Assembly (NCBI GenBank): GCA_036874045.1
Contig: CM072340.1
Location: 20,015,001-20,079,000, forward strand
Direction of reading: 5' to 3'
Length of the DNA stretch: 64,000 bases
Source: Cymodocea nodosa
Taxonomy: Eukaryota > Streptophyta > Magnoliopsida > Alismatales > Cymodoceaceae
The position numbers and the translations under genes were made by a program. Positions 1 to 16,137 of the stretch are shown here, piece after piece. Positions within the stretch are counted from its first letter, which is position 1, and each line of letters begins with the position of its first letter. The notes below the pieces were generated by a model. That model was not told where the DNA came from, made no database searches, and worked only from the letters and a program-made list of their open reading frames with translations.

Positions 1-734
1 TTATTTTGTAATATAATCAAAATTATTAAGACAAACAATATCTTGCAAATTTCTAATTGAAGACCTTATTTTGATACATTTTAAATATTGAAATGTTTGT
101 ATTTATATTTAAATTATTCTTATTCAAATAATTATTTTAATTGTAAATATATATTATAATTTAATTATTAATAATATTAAAATATATTTTAAATTATTTA
201 TTAAAATCTTCACTTTTCAACTACGACACAAACAACCTCAAATATTACTTTTCTAACTTTTTATTTCTTCAATTTCTTGATTTTCTGTTTTCTGCATTTT
301 TTGACTTTGTACGGTTTAGCGTATAAATAAACTCTAAATGTCAAAGTTATAATGCATACAAAGAGAATTTCCTCAATTTTTACAACATTACAATAAATTC
401 ATTGAGATTTGTATAAACTTATGTGAAAAAGAGAAAGGAAAGGACAGACTCATGGAAAAGATGATTTCCTGTGCCGCTATTGATTGCCATCCTTGACAAT
501 GGAAGTATGCTTTTTTTTAGATGACACTCGAATTATGTGCAAAACCATTAAGAACCGATGCTGAAAATAACTAGCGCCTGTGATGCTACGCCGTTTCTTT
601 TAACTAGATCACAACTTCAGAGAAAATCGTTGTAGCTGACACCAGCCGAACACATCCTCAGAGCTTTTGTGAGATTCAGCAAAAGACAAGCGAAGACAAA
701 ATTTCTGAAATTCAATGATAATCTTGCAATTCTC
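1..734. other. Region downstream of CDC48C
   Basis: Very AT-rich DNA, mostly A/T tracts in the first 240 bases and more mixed after about 420. The right part, next to the CDC48C stop, is likely its 3' untranslated region on the minus strand. No further exon, RNA gene or mobile element was recognised. Confidence 0.5.
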
Positions 735-5453
<4,719 letters not shown>

Positions 5454-8261
5454 CACCGGCAAAATCTCGAGTGAGGTCGGGAAACCCTAGATGGAAAAAA
5501 CGGGCATGGCCCGTTTAAATCAATTATTTATTTAAATACATAAATAGGAAAATACAAATACCCATGAACAATTCTAGTGATAATTTTATCTAAATAAAGG
5601 AAACTCTTAGTAAATTCTAAATTTGTTATAATTTTTTTTTAACGATAAATGGGAGAAATTCTATTTTGCATGAGAAGTATCATTTAGGCGAGCACTTCTT
5701 ACCTATTCTGACGTTAACAGGTGCATTTGTTCTAGTGACAGGTGTGTTGTTGGTTTTGCCATTTGTGACAGCTCTTGTTGGATTTTTTTAAAATAATGCC
5801 TTTAATCTATATAAACAAAATTTCTATTAATAAAAAATCAAGTTGAATGAAATTTATTTTAAACAATAATTTTAAATGTTAGACAATCTCTACAAAAATG
5901 AAATATAATTTCTAAGAGTACTTCAAAAATTTATTCTTGATTAAGAGAAATTTCAATTAATTTTAAAGAAAGTTAATAGAAAAATTAATAGATTCAAGAT
6001 ACTTCAAGGAAAGTTTTCTTTTTTCTGTATTAACAGAGACAGTGGTTTTTACATTCATTAATATATCTATAGTATTCATTTTTTTATATCTTCACATTTA
6101 AATTCAGAGATTATCTTAGAAAAATATAGATATTTATTTGAAATAATATTTTTTTTAAAATATATTATATCATGTAAAATCATTTATAATAATGAAACAG
6201 TGTCATAAACACAACCAACTAATCAAAAGGATGGTTTACATTTAATTTACAAGCAACTAACCAAACGTAATTAATTTACATTTTTTAAAAAATAACTATA
6301 AAAAGATAATTTTAAAAATCCGAAAATAAACCTTTTTTTTATGTGGAAATAGAAAGTTAGTAATTAATTCTTAACATTCTCTTATATAAATATAAACTAA
6401 AGGCTTATTTACGTTCTTGAAATTAATAAAATTTAAATTTCGATTGAAAAGAAAATCTGACAGAAAATTAGTTTCCTAAAATTCAGTAGAAATTAAAATT
6501 TGTATGTGTTATTGTGCATGTACAAGAAAATAACAGCATCTAAAATTTACGTGTTTGTATAGAAAAATGATAAAACGTCGATTAATTAATTTTGATGTTT
6601 AACTTATAATAATATCAGTATTGTTTTAAAATAGTAATGAATATTAATTAACCTTATATATGATAATGAAATATGAATTTAGTGTTCTGTAATTAGTAAG
6701 CCAAGTCATTAATACGTAATGAAACATTATTCTCCACTATACCTGTGAACATTTAATAAAATAGAACTTTATAAGTTTCAAAGCATCATAATTTTTGAAC
6801 ATTCTACGTAAACTTTATAATATCTTCACATATGTTATCTGTAATTTATTTTCTTTATTCTATAATATCAATAATTTCTTCTTATTTTTCCTCTCGTCAG
6901 AAAATAATAAATATGTCTAATAAGAAAAACATATTGATGTCGATACATGACGTTTACATCACTAACCATGACATCAGAAGCCTCGTGATTTATTTTTAAG
7001 GGAAAAACTAATAAAATATAAATAATATGCTAGAATGATCGAAATCTGGCTAAAAAATAAAAAGGCAAGGTCTGGGTGTCGAGCATCACGAGCTGCCGAC
7101 ATTGTCAAGGCAAATATGTGATGTTGACCTCGATTCTCGTTCTCCGTTTGTGTCGACTCCACTCGGCTCCGTTCTCCACTCGTTGATCTCTGCATCTCGC
7201 CTCCTTGCTCCTGCAGCGCTAGGCTCCGTCCTTTGGGTTCACCACCCGGCTCCATTCTTGGCGTTTACAAGTAAACATTTCTTTTTTTGCATATACTAGC
7301 TTATTCACAAGTAAACATTTCGGTTTTTGCTCATTCTTCTTAGGTAATGCGTTCGTTTTTTTCACATCCGGTCATACCTGTCAATGTACACACCACGAAA
7401 ATAAGATTTTGGGGGTTTTCCACTTTCAATCTTCAAACGAAAGTAAGATTTGTGCGTAAACTGATTTTGGTATTTCAGTTGTGCATAAACGAAAGTAAGA
7501 TTTGGGGGTATTTCACGAAAATATGTTTGTTACTTGTTGATCTATTTCCGGAGTGTATGCGGGTATGATTTTTGTGCATAAACTGATTGAACAAAATATC
7601 ATCTTAAATAATTGGTGATATTTACAAAACATACTTGTTAATTAAAAATTGGTGATAGAAGTCTCTCGATAAGAAGGGATTCATATAAACAAAACACAGT
7701 GAAGGTGCATTTGCCTGACTTAAAAATTAGTTGCCTTTCTTCAATCTCATTTGTAGATGTTAATGCATGACAAAGGAAAACAATAGTGGATCAAATGTGC
7801 GAAACTATTATGAAATCTATGTGGGAAGTTCAAATTTTTCGAGTCATTTTCAAAAACCTGTAATTTTTCTTGATTCACTTGTATTGATATAATTTCAATG
7901 TTTGGACTTATGAAATTGTATTTGAACTTTATAAATATTAAAGTTTATTTAAAATTATCTAGAAGTTACGAGAATATGTAATGTAGTTGAATTATCAATA
8001 ATTTGTGATTCATTATGAGATTAGTAATATTAATATTGAGGTTACTTATGTTAAAATTCAAGTTGTGCTACTTTCGTGACTTTTTTACTTGCACAAACAA
8101 CCGTTAATGTCACTTTCTCGTTCTTTAATTTTCTGACTATCATGACATTCATTTTCCTTACTTTTTTGACTTTTTTAGATGTGCAAATAGAGCCTAGACC
8201 GACAGCTCAAGTTGGAAAGCAAAACGTGAAGAGGAAGAGTGCAAAAGAAAGGGAGGGAGAG
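5454..8261. promoter_or_regulatory. Divergent intergenic region, CDC48C / transporter
   Basis: About 2.8 kb between two divergently transcribed genes. Positions 5500-7050 are AT-rich with no coding signal. A GC-richer, pyrimidine-rich island at about 7080-7260 looks like a transcription start or 5' leader for the plus-strand transporter. A possible acceptor near 8177 would splice that leader to the ATG exon; this is inference. Short direct repeats occur: an ACAAGTAAACATTTC unit twice at about 7267-7320, and a CGAAAGTAAGATTT unit twice at about 7437-7504. Confidence 0.45.
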
Positions 8262-11200
8262 ATGCAGTGGTACTTCATTGCCGCACTCCTCACTCTCCTC
8301 ACTAGCTCCCAGGTAAAACCTCCAAGCTACCAATGGTGTTCTTTTACGTAGCTACATTCCTCCGATTCACGTTATTCTAGATTCACACCAACTTTAATTT
8401 TTGGTCTTATTTGTTGATCCTGGGCTTTGGATGTTTGCTTTTGATGTGTTCATTTAACAAAGTTTTTGGATTTAGTGTTTTGAGCTTGTTATGGTTGTAC
8501 TGCTTGAAAGATCCTTGTTTTTGAAGTTGTATGCATGGAATTTTGGACTTTATGATTTGAGTGCTTGTTTGGTGATGGATTTGTTCTTGTTGGTTCAATG
8601 CCTTTTTGTAAAAAAAAAAATTATTGTCGATAGTAGTGTACAAAAAAATTGTATGTCTTTCTCCGATTAGACAATGCTACAAAATTTATACCTTAGTGAT
8701 TCATTCCAAAGATGGTTGCAATCTCAACAAGACCATTTTTAAGGAGTAAAGACGACTTCTGACATTTTTTAAGATCAACCACTTGGTTGATGATACAGCA
8801 GTGCATGAAATATTTACTGTTCGGGTTTGATTAAATGAAGGCAAATCATATCTTCTGCTTAAATTTTCAGCCAAGTTAAAAGAAATGAAAATCCTGGATA
8901 CCGATTTGTATGACATGAAGATGACTTTTTCTATAATAAAATTGAGCTTTACTTTTTTCCGTTTTTCTTCCAACCATTTCTCTGGTGTATTGTCTGCTGT
9001 CTCTTTTTTTACAGAGACTCTTGTGAGCAATTATAATCAGTGATATCTCATATAGGTTTTTTGGTCAGTTGGCATAATCATCCAAACAAGGAAGGAGAGC
9101 TCATGATAACATTGGACATAATGTTGTTTGCTATTTATGTTTTAGGGTATTTTGACTACACTCTCTCAGAGCAATGGGGGCTATAGATATGATTATGCAA
9201 CAGTTCCATTTCTTGCTGAAGTTTTGAAGGTATTATCTCTCCTCAAGCATTTTCTATTTGTGTGTATTCTAAATCTGTTGGAAATGCTGACAGTCCAATA
9301 AAGCACCATAGAAGTGTTTTGGATCTTCTTTTGATTGGCTATACCCATATCCACATTATGTGACCAAGGCATCTGATTTTTATGTTTTTCTTTCTGAACC
9401 TCAGCTTTTGGTTTCCAGCTTTCTTCTATGGAAAGAGAGCCAGTCCCCAAACCCCCCCAAGATGACTACAGATTGGAAGATTGTCCGACTATTTCCAATT
9501 CCATCCATTATATACCTGTTCCACAACAATATTCAATTTGCTACACTTACATATGTGGATACATCAACATATCAGATTATGGGAAATCTGAAGATTGTTA
9601 CAACTGCCATCTTATTCAGGTGATCTTTTGAGACTCGAAGGATGTCATGAGTCCTGACTGATGACATGGGCTTGCATTCAACCACCATCTTGGAATCATT
9701 GTGTTTTACAATTTTAGGCCATGATTTATATTCCTTTCATCTGCGATCTATGCCCACAAAACTTGGGAATAATTGATTTTGCATTTGAATTATTTCTTGA
9801 AATGTTTTCCAAAAAAAACTACAGATTTTTAGGTTAGTGAGGTTTTTTGAAATTGCAGATTACTTTTGAGGAGAAAACTGTCTAATTTGCAGTGGATGGC
9901 CATCATTCTATTAGCTGTTGGGACTACCACAAGCCAGGTGATCTTCTTACCATGGATTCACTCGTTCATTCTGTTAGAATAGTCTTATATTAGAAATGGG
10001 AAGAAAACTTATACAATTAATATAACATTAGACCTCTTTGTTTATGGTTATTTGATTTTTTGTTAGGAATTCGTAGTTTAATATAGTATCAGTGCCAATT
10101 GCTGTCTTTTGGGCCTATAAGGACAGTTGTAGAATCTAGAAAAAGGTCACAAATGAGGAAAGTGTTAGAATAGTCTTATACTGAAATTAGAAAGAGAGCT
10201 TATATAAAATTAATATAACATTAAACCTCTTCATTTATAGTCAGTCGGTTTTAAATTAGATGTCCACATTTCAACACACTCTATGTACAAAAATTTCCTA
10301 ATTAGTCGATATTTGTAATTAATGATGATTAGTAGATATAGAAGGTAGTCTTCTAATGCTGATGTATCATGCCATGAATCATTTGCAAGTAAAGCAGTCA
10401 TTTTATCTCAGTACAATTTTAATCATTGTTTCATATTAATTCTGGGATTTTTACAGCAACATACAAGCCAAACTCACTTTTGGCAAGAAAATATCTCCCT
10501 AATTAGAAAAGCAGAATGGGCTGCATGCCCAAAGCAAACAGTTTCATACTGCAGATTTCAGATAAAAGAAAGCTAGATATTTTTCATGGAAAAGCTCATC
10601 TGAACGTGCTTTGAACTTGTTCTCATATTCCTTAGCACAACTGTAGATCTCAGAATGAGTCATATAGATCTCAGATCTGTACCCAATCCTGATGAAATAA
10701 GTTTTGCAACGTGTGTTCTCTTCTTGCATAATTTTGTTTTAGTTATTTTTCTATGAAAAGATCCTACCATACAAAATTTATTTGGCATCTCTCCCAACTC
10801 CCAAGTTGTTGTCAATATTGTTTGGAGTTTGTTTATACTTCTTTTGAAGGCAGTTTTGTACACTTCACTTGTTCCAATTGGTATTTGTTAACTTTCTTAA
10901 TTTCTTGTTTATTTAGACCCTGCACTGGAGTTTGTCAGCATAGATTACAATTTTACCTTGAAATAATTATGTTATTTAAGATTACTAACATTATTATATA
11001 GGTTCTAGTTGTTTCTTTTTTGTACTCCAAACATGTGGATGAAAAATGTACCGATGATTATGTTTGCCTTGGCACATATCATATTGTTCCACCCTTTTCT
11101 TCCCCAAAAGGATAAAATATTAGCTATATGAAATGGAAATTTCCTGGTATTTTTATATTTTCAGATTTGTTTAATCAGGTGAAAGGTTGTGGAGAGGCTT

Positions 11201-14200
11201 CCTGTGATTCCCTCTTTTCAGCCCCAATACAAGGATATATGCTTGGAATATTGTCTGCTTGTCTATCTGCACTTGCTGGTGTCTACACAGAATTTTTGAT
11301 GAAAAAGAACAATGATAGCTTGTATTGGCAGAATGTACAGTTATATGCGTAGGTATCCCATTGCTTCTACATATAATTTCTATGTTAATATTTCTTGTTT
11401 TTTTCTTTCTTATGGTAAAGTGTCTATCTCAGATTTGGTGCACTCTTTAACATGGTGCGACTCATCCTGGACGACTTCAGAATCAGTTTTGAGAAGGGTC
11501 CCTGGTGGCAGCGTCTTTTTTATGGATACACCTTACCAACATGGTTGGTGGTACTTAATTTGGGATCTAGTGGTCTGCTTGTGTCATGGCTGATGAAATA
11601 TGCAGATAATATTGTGAAGGTAACTTCTTTCCCGTCAGCATTTGCATATTTTACCTGTTTGTTAATGAGCTTGATGAGTAGCAACTCTTTATTATTTTGC
11701 TTGATAGTTTGATTGGATGGTGATGACAAATAAATGCTTAACCTTTGTTTGTGTACATTTTCTGTCAGGAAATGAAATGGTGAAAAATGATAGAAATAGT
11801 GAGAAATAAAAATGGTAGGACATGATAAGAAATATAGTGTTGTTTGTATGCTAGAAGAAACGATGAGAAATCAGAAAATGAGATATTTGTGTAATTGTAA
11901 GAAATGATAAGAAATTAAAAAGTTAATAATTTTTTAAATATTAAATTTAAAAATATTATATTTGAAAAGTAATATTTTAAATATTATAGTATATATTAAG
12001 ATTTCATTAAATACAGATGTAATATGTGAAATAATATATTTGTAATTAACATAAATAAAATTGTTCATTATAATCTATATTTTTTCAGAAATAATATGTT
12101 AATGTATTATTTAATGTTATTAAGTTGTGTTGGAGTTAATGTTACTTATTTAACATATTATTAAGTTGAGATGAATATGTTAATGTATTATTTATTCTTA
12201 TAACGTTAATGTTATTATACTTTAATGTATTATAATCAAGTATCATTCTTTAACGTTATTTTTTATTTTAATCTATTATAATTATAATACATTATTATTT
12301 ATTTATTATTATAATCATACTTCTTGATATTACTTTAATGTTATTATTTATTTTAATATATTATAATTATAATATGTTATTTATTATTATAATTATAAAT
12401 ATTATATTTTAATTTATTATATTGATAATTATATATTATTTATTTTATTACAAGTCTGTATCATTTTTGAATGTGTGAAGTGAGAAACAACATAAAATGT
12501 TTTTTTTAATATGAAAGGAAACAAGAAATTATCTCATTCCATTTTTATTGACAAAAATACAGAAAATGATGGCAAAATTTTTTCTATCATTTCTTTTCCC
12601 CCTATTTCCCAGTTGTACAAACCCGCTTTTAATAACAAAATACATCCAAAAAGGCCAAAGAAAAAGTAAAAGGATTGATAAGAGAATCAATCCTAGAAAA
12701 GGTAGAAGTTGCAATTGGTACTATCATAATAGAAGAAATCTGTGCTTGGTTTATTGTAAGAGATGGTACCATTGAGTTGCAAGCTAGAATCAACCCTAAT
12801 AAGTTAAATCCAAACTTTTAGGATGACACTCCTAAAGTGTTAGAAGATATAGGTCATTACAAAGGATGAATAGGAAAACTTGTATGCTTAAGAGTTACAT
12901 GTCCAAATATTTCATATATGGTTCGCTTAGCCAATTTATGAATGAGCAAAAAATGGTCATTTGAATTGAGTCATCCAAGTATTGTCATATATTAGGAAAT
13001 CCTGCAAAGCCCAGTGCTACAAAAAGAATGGGCATCTGAATATTCATGCATTCTCTGATTTCACCTGTGCAGAAGACTAAGGAGATGTAAAGCTAGATAT
13101 TTTAATGGGTATTAGAAAGAAAAAGAATACCCATTTATTATCAATATTATCATAGATATGCATGATAAAGTAGTATTTAATATTAAAACTATAAGAAGGA
13201 AGACAAAGGAATTTTCAATTGATATAGATGTACTTTAGAGATCACTTTAGGTCTTTACTTATTTGTCTTTGTTATAGATGAAATAACTGAAAATTTTAAG
13301 AAAAAAGACTTTGATGTATGTATTTGCTAATGCTGTATCTTTTAGTTGATAAAAATAAAGTAAGAATTAATTCTAAATTAGAATTATGGAGGGATACCCT
13401 AAAATCTAAACGATTTAGACTAAATAGGTCCAACCATCCAAGATTAAATATATAGGGTATAAGTTTAGCAATGATAGAAATAATAATGAAAATGTGAAAT
13501 TGGATGGTCAAAAAATTTTTGAATAAGAATTTTAGATACTTAGAATCTATAATAAGTAATAATAGAGAAATTATAAAAGTTGTTGCATAAATAAAGTAGG
13601 TTGGATGAAATGAAGAAGTGCATTTGGAATGTTATGTGATAAAATCTTCTTGAAATAAAAAAGAAAATTTGATATGATATCTATTCATCAAGTTAGACTT
13701 AATGGCATAGAGTTTGACTTATTAAACATAATGCACAAAAATTAACTAAACAGAGATATGGATGAGTGATAATACAATAAGAAAAGTTAAAAAAAATGAT
13801 TTTATTATAGACTAGGAGTTGCACCAATCAAGTATGAAATAAGAAAAAATCATCTCAAATGATTTGACCATTCTATGGAAGGCTTGCTTGTTGATGTGCC
13901 TTCAAGGAAAAGGAGAATTAATTAAGGTAGGTGAAATTAGAATAGGTAGAGGAAGGCATAAGACCAGAAATTACTTGGTTAGACAGTGAAAAAAGATTTA
14001 ATATTATATAATCTAACAGAAGATATAGTTATAGATATAAATAAATGGAATGAAATGATTTATATAAATGACCTAATGTAGTGAGATAAAAATATCGATC
14101 GTTGTTCTCTTCTTGGGGATAACTTCTATAGAATGTTTGTGTAACCGAAGGAGATGTCAAATTGATGATTTGGATTGGAACCTAAAGATATGAAAAATTT

Positions 14201-14753
14201 ATTTTCACATCCATCTGATTTTGATACAACATACCGTCACACATGATATATGTGATTTTGTATTTAAAGTGTTCTATCTTGTCTCCAGGTGTACTCTACG
14301 TCGATGGCAATGCTGTTGACAATGGTATTATCAATTTTTCTTTTCAGTTTCAAGCCAACTCTACAGGTAATTTCCGGTGAGGAGTTGACCAAAATAATCA
14401 TATATTCTGTGAAACAACTTGAAAATATCTTTTAATCTAATTCAAAATCCTAGTTTGATATATCAAATTCAAATTTTAAATTAAATATCTTTTTTAATCA
14501 AAAGCCTATGACCATGTTTGTAAATGATAGATTATAGGACGTAAATTTATTTCAGTGTTTTTTCAATACCTTGCTATTCTCATGTTATGTAAATTTTCCG
14601 TTATTCTTGCAGTTATTTTTAGGTATCATCATCTGCATGATGTCACTTCATATGTACTTCGCCCCTGCCAATATGCTTGTTGACCTGCCGGTGACATCCA
14701 AACCTTCTGAACCGATGCATGCAGTTTCGGTTGAAAGAACCACGGAATCCTGA
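8262..14753 (+). CDS. CMP-sialic acid transporter-like nucleotide-sugar transporter
   Basis: Golgi nucleotide-sugar transporter of the NST/DMT superfamily, closest in memory to plant CMP-sialic acid transporter 1 and UDP-galactose transporter-like proteins. It should exchange a nucleotide sugar for a nucleoside monophosphate; the substrate cannot be read from sequence. Eight exons: 8262-8312, 9146-9229, 9405-9619, 9859-9937, 11179-11348, 11433-11619, 14289-14366, 14613-14753. Phases agree and give 334 residues, a normal length, with about ten hydrophobic segments. Conserved blocks include NNIQFATLTYVD-like, YQIMGNLKIVTT, CLSALAGVYTE, MKKNNDSLYWQN and FLGIIICMMSLHMYFAP. The start is MQWYFIAALLTLLTSSQ, the family start. 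Intron 6 (11620-14288) is swollen by mobile-element debris. The gene converges with PEX14. Confidence 0.92.
9973..10255. repeat. Pair of ~90-bp direct repeats in transporter intron 4
   Basis: Two related copies, about 9973-10063 and 10164-10255, both begin GTTAGAATAGTCTTATA and share the later block ATTAATATAACATTA(G/A)ACCTCTT. A GTATCAGTGCC sequence near 10086 resembles the stretch next to LTR-element ends. It could be the residue of a small LTR-type element or simple duplication; the family is not established. Confidence 0.4.
11768..12610. mobile_element. AT-rich inverted-repeat (MITE-like) element, transporter intron 6
   Basis: The two ends are imperfect inverted copies. Both carry GGAAAT, then a GAAATGATAGAAA-like block, then AATAAAAATGG, then a GATAAG/GATAATTTC block, reading inward. 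The inside is almost pure A/T with no coding capacity. No clear target duplication was seen, so the superfamily is left open. Confidence 0.45.
12800..13095 (+). mobile_element. Ty1/copia pol fossil fragment (broken)
   Basis: Weak protein-level similarity to the end of the Ty1/copia reverse transcriptase and start of RNase H: a VGKLIYL-type block, a TRPDI-type block, a block like RYIKGSPGKGL and one like GYSDADWAGD. No LTRs are recognisable around it. It is a short, clearly broken and old fossil lying between an inverted-repeat element and a LINE remnant. Confidence 0.55.
13110..14090 (+). mobile_element. Decayed non-LTR (LINE, RTE-like) retrotransposon remnant
   Basis: The plus strand translates, with many stops, into the C-terminal half of a plant LINE reverse transcriptase. 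Recognisable in order are: a VIKDMYD-like block near 13150; KEFSI near 13208, matching the K-E-F-P-I block; a degenerate FADDIVL region near 13322; LELWR near 13379; FRYLES near 13530 (normally FRYLGS); a degenerate APIE-LRENRLRWFGH region near 13812-13865; GRGRHKTR (normally GRGRPK); and W-NEMIY near the end. The block order matches the RTE-like group common in plants. Only the 3' half is present, as expected from 5' truncation. It lies in transporter intron 6 in the sense direction. Confidence 0.65.
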
Positions 14754-16137
14754 TCCCATCAGTTTCCCTTTGAAATCGCCACCCACTTATGTCTGCAGTG
14801 ATGAGGACATGACATGAGGAGTTGATCGCATGACTGGAATTTGATTCTAGTCAATGAATTCCTAGGAAATCATCGTGAGCAATGCAAGCATTGACGTGAT
14901 CCTTGACGGTGTTTTCTTGAAGGGCAACGGCACATATTGGTGTTATTGTTGAATGTCGTACTGCAAGTCAAAACATAGAAAGCTTTCAATTCGTGGTTAC
15001 TTGCCAATTGCCCTAGAAATAGTTCCATATGTAATGCTGCTTTTCTGTACACGGATGTAGACTTACTACTAATATTCCTTTTTGGCTGGACGTCTAGCAT
15101 GGAATATGTAACATGCCATTCTGGTAGAGATGGTATTCTTGAACACTCATTATGTTGTTGTCAAGCCGCTTGTTCGTCTCCTGGCGTGCGTTAATCCTGT
15201 TTCTTAAAAAAGCTGATTTTGAAAGGGGTGTAAGGATGTTAAGAATGTCACTCTGGAGAGTTGCGTTTTGGAAGGTAAATGTCAAATTCAACAAGTTGTG
15301 TTTAAATCTCGACAAAAAAGGAGTTACGCACAATCGAATGTCAAACAGGTTTAGATACTTTCGATTCTCTAATTACAACTTAAATTGACCGAAGAAACTT
15401 GTTCACAAAAGGGAGATTTATCATAAACGTTCTCGATCAAAGCTTGCGCGCCTCGTAAATAAAATATGCTGCATCCTTTCTCTGCTCCGCGCAATAAAAT
15501 TATTTCTTTAGTTCTCCATCTGCAAATGAAAGGTCAACTTATACGGTAACTCTTTTATAACATCATGCGCTGCAGAGTGAATCTCATCGTTTACTCTTAA
15601 GCGCATATTTAGAAAATAATCTCTTCACGTTTGCGTGTGATTGAATGGTTCCAAAATGCCTTACATTCATAGAAATGTGTTTTTAAGACACGAACAGCGT
15701 TACTGGTGGTCTCGTATGTGGTATTCATCTCCAGGGAACGACGCGGCACTAGATCTGATTGCTAAAGAGAAAAAAAGGCAATTTCAAAATTCAGCAATCC
15801 TGCCAGTTTTTGAGTCGTTACCCTTCTCTAGCATAATAATGATTAGAATTATATCGATCTAACAGGTGCCTCTTGAGCATGAGAATAATACCGTACAAGA
15901 ATTCATAGGACAGACGACTGTCCTATGAATTCTGTAGGACAGATGGCTTATCGTAAATAATATTGTAGAGATGTAGATCCCTTCAACTGTGAACATATTA
16001 TTTGTGTATCTCAACCAGTCGATCTGCATGCATTACAACTTTGACATGTCGTTGCAATTTGCAATTATTTAACACTTGCTCACTTTCTCCACGGGATAGA
16101 AGGCAACAAGAGGTCGATTGGAAATAGCAAGTTCTTT
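14754..16137. other. Convergent intergenic region, transporter / PEX14
   Basis: About 1.4 kb between two convergent stop codons. The left 350 bases are probably the transporter's 3' untranslated region. The rest is ordinary mixed sequence with short shadow frames and one striking perfect hairpin at 15898-15933, listed separately. No gene recognised. Confidence 0.5.
15898..15933. repeat. Perfect 16-bp hairpin with 4-base loop
   Basis: The arms AGAATTCATAGGACAG and CTGTCCTATGAATTCT are exact inverse complements around the loop ACGA. A third partial copy (GTAGGACAG) follows directly. It sits in the gap between two convergent genes, 200 bases beyond the PEX14 stop. Confidence 0.9.

Noticed and set aside
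609-704. Alternative last exon for CDC48C with a longer, unusual tail
   Set aside because: A nearer exon at 735-782 encodes ERSYYEVLSQSFRVK, which matches the family's short C-terminus in length and pattern.
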